Shown here: positions 13,134-15,774 of the stretch, piece by piece
Layout of the letters: every line of letters begins with the position of its first letter
How positions within the stretch are numbered: position 1 is the stretch's first letter
Assembly: GCA_023252095.1 (NCBI GenBank)
Contig: JAHEXN010000044.1
Span: forward strand, 1-15,774
Length of the DNA: 15,774 nucleotides
DNA from: Actinomycetes bacterium
Lineage (GTDB): Bacteria > Actinomycetota > Actinomycetes > Propionibacteriales > Nocardioidaceae
Direction: 5' to 3'
Position numbers and translations under genes: made by a program
The notes under the pieces: model-generated
The model's input: only the letters and a program-made list of their open reading frames with translations
Databases searched by the model: none
What the model was told of the DNA's origin: nothing

Positions 13134-14059
13134 GCCGCAACCCCCTTCTGTTCCGTGGCGTGGTACTCGACGGCGTCGGCCGTCAGGGTCATGAAGGCGT
13201 CCTCGAGCGAGGACCGGACGAGCGTGAGCTCGTGGAGCGTGAACCCGGCGGCACCGACGAGCTCACCGACGGCCGCCGGGTCGCCGGCGTGGACGTGCAG
13301 GGAGCGGTCGTCGCTCGCCTGGGGCGTCACCTCGACGCCGTGGTCGGCCAGCAGCCGCGCGACCTCGACCGGCTGGGGCGTGCGGACGAGCACGTGGCTC
13401 GCGGCGTGGTCCCTCATGAAGTCGGCCATCGAGGTGTCGGCCAGGATCCTCCCGCGACCGATCACGATGAGGTGGTCGGCCATCAGCGCCATCTCCGACA
13501 TCAGGTGGCTCGAGACGAACACGGTGCGCCCCTCGTCGGCGAGTCGACGAGCCAGGACGCGCACCCACCGGATGCCCTCCGGGTCGAGACCGTTGACGGG
13601 CTCGTCGAGCACCACGACACCTGGGTCGCCGAGGAGCGCGGCCGCGATGCCGAGACGCTGCCCCATGCCGAGCGAGAACTTCCCGACCCGGCGGTCGGCG
13701 ACGGCGGTGAGGCCGACGAGGTCGAGCACCTCGTCGACCCGCGACGCGGGGATCTGGTTGCTGGCGGCCATCCAGCGCAGGTGGCCGCGAGCTGAGCGTC
13801 CGGGGTGGACCGCCCCGGCCTCGAGCAGCGCGCCGATCTCCCGGAGCGGGGCGCCGGCCGTGCCGTAGGCGCGACCGTTGACGGTCACGCTCCCGGCGGT
13901 CGGGGCGTCCAGCCCGAGGATCATGCGCATCGTGGTCGACTTGCCGGCGCCGTTTGGTCCGAGGAACCCCGTGACACGGCCGGGCTCGACCGTGAAGTCG
14001 ATCGCGTCGACGGCGGCGGAGCCGCCGAAGCGCTTCGTGAGCTGGTGAGCGTGGATCAT
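13130..14059 (-). CDS. ABC transporter ATP-binding protein (ABC-2/bacitracin-exporter type)
   Basis: A 309-residue ATPase. The Walker A loop GPNGAGKST is at residues 34-42, the signature FSLGMGQR at about 128-135, Walker B VVVLDEP at 148-154 with D-loop NGLDP, and the switch histidine is His185 in VSSHLMSEM. The Q-loop region reads ALLEAGAVHP with no Gln, a feature shared with bacitracin-type exporter ATPases. About 90 C-terminal residues after the nucleotide-binding domain end in 'LTLVRSSLEDAFMTLT', the usual tail of drug-exporter ATPases. ATG 14059 is preferred over the ATG at 14095 because the family begins at 'MI.AHQLTKRFG' and a GAGG ribosome site precedes it. It drives the coupled permease. 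Confidence 0.92.
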   Translation of the reverse strand: MIHAHQLTKRFGGSAAVDAIDFTVEPGRVTGFLGPNGAGKSTTMRMILGLDAPTAGSVTVNGRAYGTAGAPLREIGALLEAGAVHPGRSARGHLRWMAASNQIPASRVDEVLDLVGLTAVADRRVGKFSLGMGQRLGIAAALLGDPGVVVLDEPVNGLDPEGIRWVRVLARRLADEGRTVFVSSHLMSEMALMADHLIVIGRGRILADTSMADFMRDHAASHVLVRTPQPVEVARLLADHGVEVTPQASDDRSLHVHAGDPAAVGELVGAAGFTLHELTLVRSSLEDAFMTLTADAVEYHATEQKGVAA

Positions 14060-14093
14060 GCGTCCAGCCTCGACCCGCCGCACGCCTGCCCAC

Positions 14094-14141
14094 ATCAGGG
14101 ACGGTCCCTGGCTGGACCCTGATCTGTCCCTGAGGTCAGGG
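14094..14141. promoter_or_regulatory. Cluster of CCCTGA/TCAGGG half-sites, probable operator of the ABC exporter operon
   Basis: CAGGGAC-G-GTCCCTG (14096-14110) is a perfect palindrome with 7-bp arms. ATCAGGG (14094-14100) also pairs with CCCTGAT (14117-14123). CCCTGA (14128-14133) and TCAGGG (14136-14141) form a third inverted pair. The cluster lies 35-82 bases before the ATPase start and just past the stop of the hydrolase gene. The repeated half-sites suggest binding of a dimeric or oligomeric regulator. No regulator gene is in the window. The 14128-14141 pair is too short to be a strong terminator. Confidence 0.5.
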
Positions 14142-14146
14142 CTCCG

Positions 14147-15001
14147 TCAGGCCGTCGCGTCGAGCAGGTCGAGCACCGTGCGCCCCGCCACCGTGCCGGG
14201 ATCGATGGCCTCGAAGTGTCCGCCGGCCACCTCCGTCAGGGTCGCGTCGGTGCCAGCGGCCGTGGCCCGCTCGACGTAGTCGAAGGACTGTGAGAACGGC
14301 ACGAGGTCGTCGTCCCGGGCGTGCACGCACCGCACGGGAACGCCGAGCGGAATCTGCGCGGTGGGGTCGGCGAGCGGCCACGTGTCGTCGGGAGGACCGC
14401 CCATGAGCTGGTCGGCCGACCCGTTGCCGAGCACCTCGTCGTGGGCGGCCTGCAGGTCGAGCACCCCGCCCAGGCTGATCGCGGCACTGATCCGGACGGC
14501 GGACGAGCTCCAGGCGGGACGCGTCGACCACCGCCGGCCAGCGGCCCAGACCGCCAGGTGTCCGCCGGCGGAGTGGCCGAGCGTCACCACGTCAGGCGTG
14601 CGGAGCCAGTTGGCGAGGGCGTCGATCCCGGCTGCGACATCGTCGAAGGTCGCCGGAAATCCTCCGCCTCCCCCGACCCGGCGGTACTCCAGGGACGCGA
14701 CGTCCCACCCTCGTTGCCTGGCTGCCGCAGCGAGCGGCTCGAGCGAGGTGAGGTCGTACTCCTGTTGCCAGAACCCGCCGTGAACCAGCACGACGGTGCC
14801 GACGGGGGCGCCCGAGCCGTTGCGTCGCCACACGTCGACGAACTGCGAAGGGTGCTCGCCGTAGGTCAGGCGGTCGTCGGTGTCCCCGGACGGCGGGGCG
14901 GGAGGGGCGGGGGCGGCGCCCCCGGGCGTGCAGGCGGCGAGGGCGAGGAGGCCGGTCGCGGCCAACAGCTGTCGTCGATCCACGTGGCCACTCCATCGCA
15001 T
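14147..15001 (-). CDS. Lipoprotein alpha/beta hydrolase (esterase/formamidase-like), Tat signal
   Basis: A 284-residue exported hydrolase. The N-terminus has twin arginines (Arg9-Arg10 in DRRQLLA), a hydrophobic stretch and the lipobox LAAC, with Cys24 the predicted lipidated residue; the protein should be anchored outside the membrane. A Pro/Ala linker follows. The catalytic domain shows the oxyanion motif HGGFW (74-78), nucleophile Ser144 in GHSAGGH, a likely acid at Asp231 or Asp232 in ARDDDLVPF, and His262 in GGHFEAID. HGGxW and GHSAGGHLA resemble kynurenine formamidase-like and BD-FAE-type esterases, but the substrate is unknown. ATG 15001 is favoured by a GGAG four bases upstream; the GTG at 15019 has no clear ribosome site. 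The gene ends only 88 bases before the ABC operon start. Confidence 0.87.
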   Translation of the reverse strand: MRWSGHVDRRQLLAATGLLALAACTPGGAAPAPPAPPSGDTDDRLTYGEHPSQFVDVWRRNGSGAPVGTVVLVHGGFWQQEYDLTSLEPLAAAARQRGWDVASLEYRRVGGGGGFPATFDDVAAGIDALANWLRTPDVVTLGHSAGGHLAVWAAGRRWSTRPAWSSSAVRISAAISLGGVLDLQAAHDEVLGNGSADQLMGGPPDDTWPLADPTAQIPLGVPVRCVHARDDDLVPFSQSFDYVERATAAGTDATLTEVAGGHFEAIDPGTVAGRTVLDLLDATA

Positions 15002-15032
15002 CCCGCTCCGCCGCGCCACACGAGTCTCACAC

Positions 15033-15774
15033 TCAGGCGCGCATGGGGTAGTCGTGCTGGCGTGCTTGTCGTGCGGTTTGGCGGATGTGTCGGAGGTGTT
15101 GGCGGGTGGTGCGCCTCTGGGTCAGGTTGGCGGGTCGGCCGTCGCGGGTGGTGAGGTCGAACTTGCCCTGGCCGAGGGCTTCGATGACGAGCAACCCGCG
15201 GTGGACCAGGTTGTGGCAGCTCTGGCAGATGCCGATGAGTCCGTCGAGGTCAGTCTTGCCGCCGTTGGACCACCAGGTGGTGTGGTGGATCTCAAGGTGC
15301 GTGTGCACGCAACCGGGGGCTGCGCACTGACCGTGCTGGCGGGCGATGACGGCTTTGCGCTGTGCCGGGGTGGCGAGGCGGATGGTGTCGCCGACGTTGA
15401 GGATCTGCGCCTGCTCCAGGTCATCACCGGACGCCAAAATGGGGGTGATGTCGCCGGCGCAGGCGAGGTAGGAGAGCAGCTGGGGGCCGATGGGTCCGAA
15501 CCCGGCCAGCTCAGCAGGTTCACCCGTGGGCTGGGTGTGGCCGGGTTGGGTGGTCATGGCCTCGTGGAGGGTCTCGACTCCGACGATGACGGAGAGTTGG
15601 GGGCGGATGCCCTTGCTCGTCGGCAGACCTGCTTCCAGAACCGAGGAGAGGAGCCGGTCGAGTCCGGCGACGCGGCGTTCGGCCACGGTCCGGTCGTCGT
15701 TCGCGACGACGGGGATGGAGAGGGAGTCGAGGACGGCTTTGAGCTTGGCGCCGGTCTCGGTCTTGAGGAAGCCA
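15033..15774 (-). CDS. DUF222/HNH endonuclease-family protein (13E12-like), C-terminal part
   Basis: The last 247 codons of a longer gene; the frame is open to the right edge (GFLKTETGAKLKAVLDSL...), so the start lies outside the window. The visible part begins in the C-terminal half of the DUF222 (13E12 repeat) domain. It ends in an HNH nuclease module with CAAPGC, HLEIHHTTWWSNGG, TDLDGLIGICQSCHNLVHRG, containing the catalytic His pair and zinc-binding Cys residues. Such proteins occur in many copies in actinobacterial genomes, especially mycobacteria and Nocardioidaceae. They are thought to be tied to mobile elements or DNA processing; the cellular role is unproven. The right-end codons contain no stop and match the family, so the coding region should not be cut at the internal GTG at 15686. 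Confidence 0.9.
   Translation of the reverse strand, partial: GFLKTETGAKLKAVLDSLSIPVVANDDRTVAERRVAGLDRLLSSVLEAGLPTSKGIRPQLSVIVGVETLHEAMTTQPGHTQPTGEPAELAGFGPIGPQLLSYLACAGDITPILASGDDLEQAQILNVGDTIRLATPAQRKAVIARQHGQCAAPGCVHTHLEIHHTTWWSNGGKTDLDGLIGICQSCHNLVHRGLLVIEALGQGKFDLTTRDGRPANLTQRRTTRQHLRHIRQTARQARQHDYPMRA

Noticed and set aside
15122..15523. Alternative minus-strand frame within the HNH gene region
   Set aside because: The overlapping frame ending at 15033 carries the HNH and DUF222 motifs. This one is Ser/Pro/Thr-rich shadow sequence.

Overview
The window is high-GC DNA with dense, short-spaced genes, many GTG starts and stop/start overlaps. It looks like an actinomycete chromosome. The DUF222/HNH gene at the right end, the ECF41 sigma pair, the EtfD-type iron-sulfur protein and the GGTGGTTGAGGTGCGA-type palindromic repeats suggest Nocardioidaceae (Aeromicrobium or Nocardioides-like). 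That placement is inference, not a match I could test. No intergenic stretch exceeds 300 bases; the longest (10334-10580) holds a terminator and palindromic repeats.

Layout. 1-811 (minus): the left end of a thiamine-precursor ECF transporter operon, made of a TPP riboswitch, a YkoE-like S component and the first codons of its ATPase. 867-1301 (minus): a small lipoprotein. 1447-3681 (plus): a degenerate NUDIX protein, a GNAT acetyltransferase coupled to it by a GTGA overlap, and an MFS transporter. 3690-6866 (plus): the most distinctive region. It holds an ECF sigma factor fused to a zinc-finger anti-sigma-like segment, a membrane helix and two exported domains, then a class F-like sortase, then a small secreted Pro-rich protein with a C-terminal membrane segment. 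Each of these three genes is preceded by the same 31-bp element with identical internal spacing, TGCAAGARATC-N10-GRCTCCYACC. This reads as one promoter type and suggests a self-contained regulon for building a surface structure. A leader ORF of 16 codons overlaps the sigma start.

6998-10333 (plus): a large membrane iron-sulfur oxidoreductase of the EtfD (Rv0338c-like) type with a very long acidic tail containing a 200-bp internal duplication. It is followed by a hairpin terminator and a cluster of REP-like palindromes. 10581-12219 (minus): an SDR-type NAD(P)-binding protein and an ECF41 (SigJ-type) sigma factor in an overlapping operon, with a recognisable ECF41-type promoter upstream. 12306-14059 (minus): a two-gene ABC-2 exporter whose upstream region is full of CCCTGA/TCAGGG half-sites. 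14147-15001 (minus): a Tat-type lipoprotein alpha/beta hydrolase. 15033-15774 (minus): the C-terminal part of a DUF222/HNH endonuclease-family protein running off the right edge.
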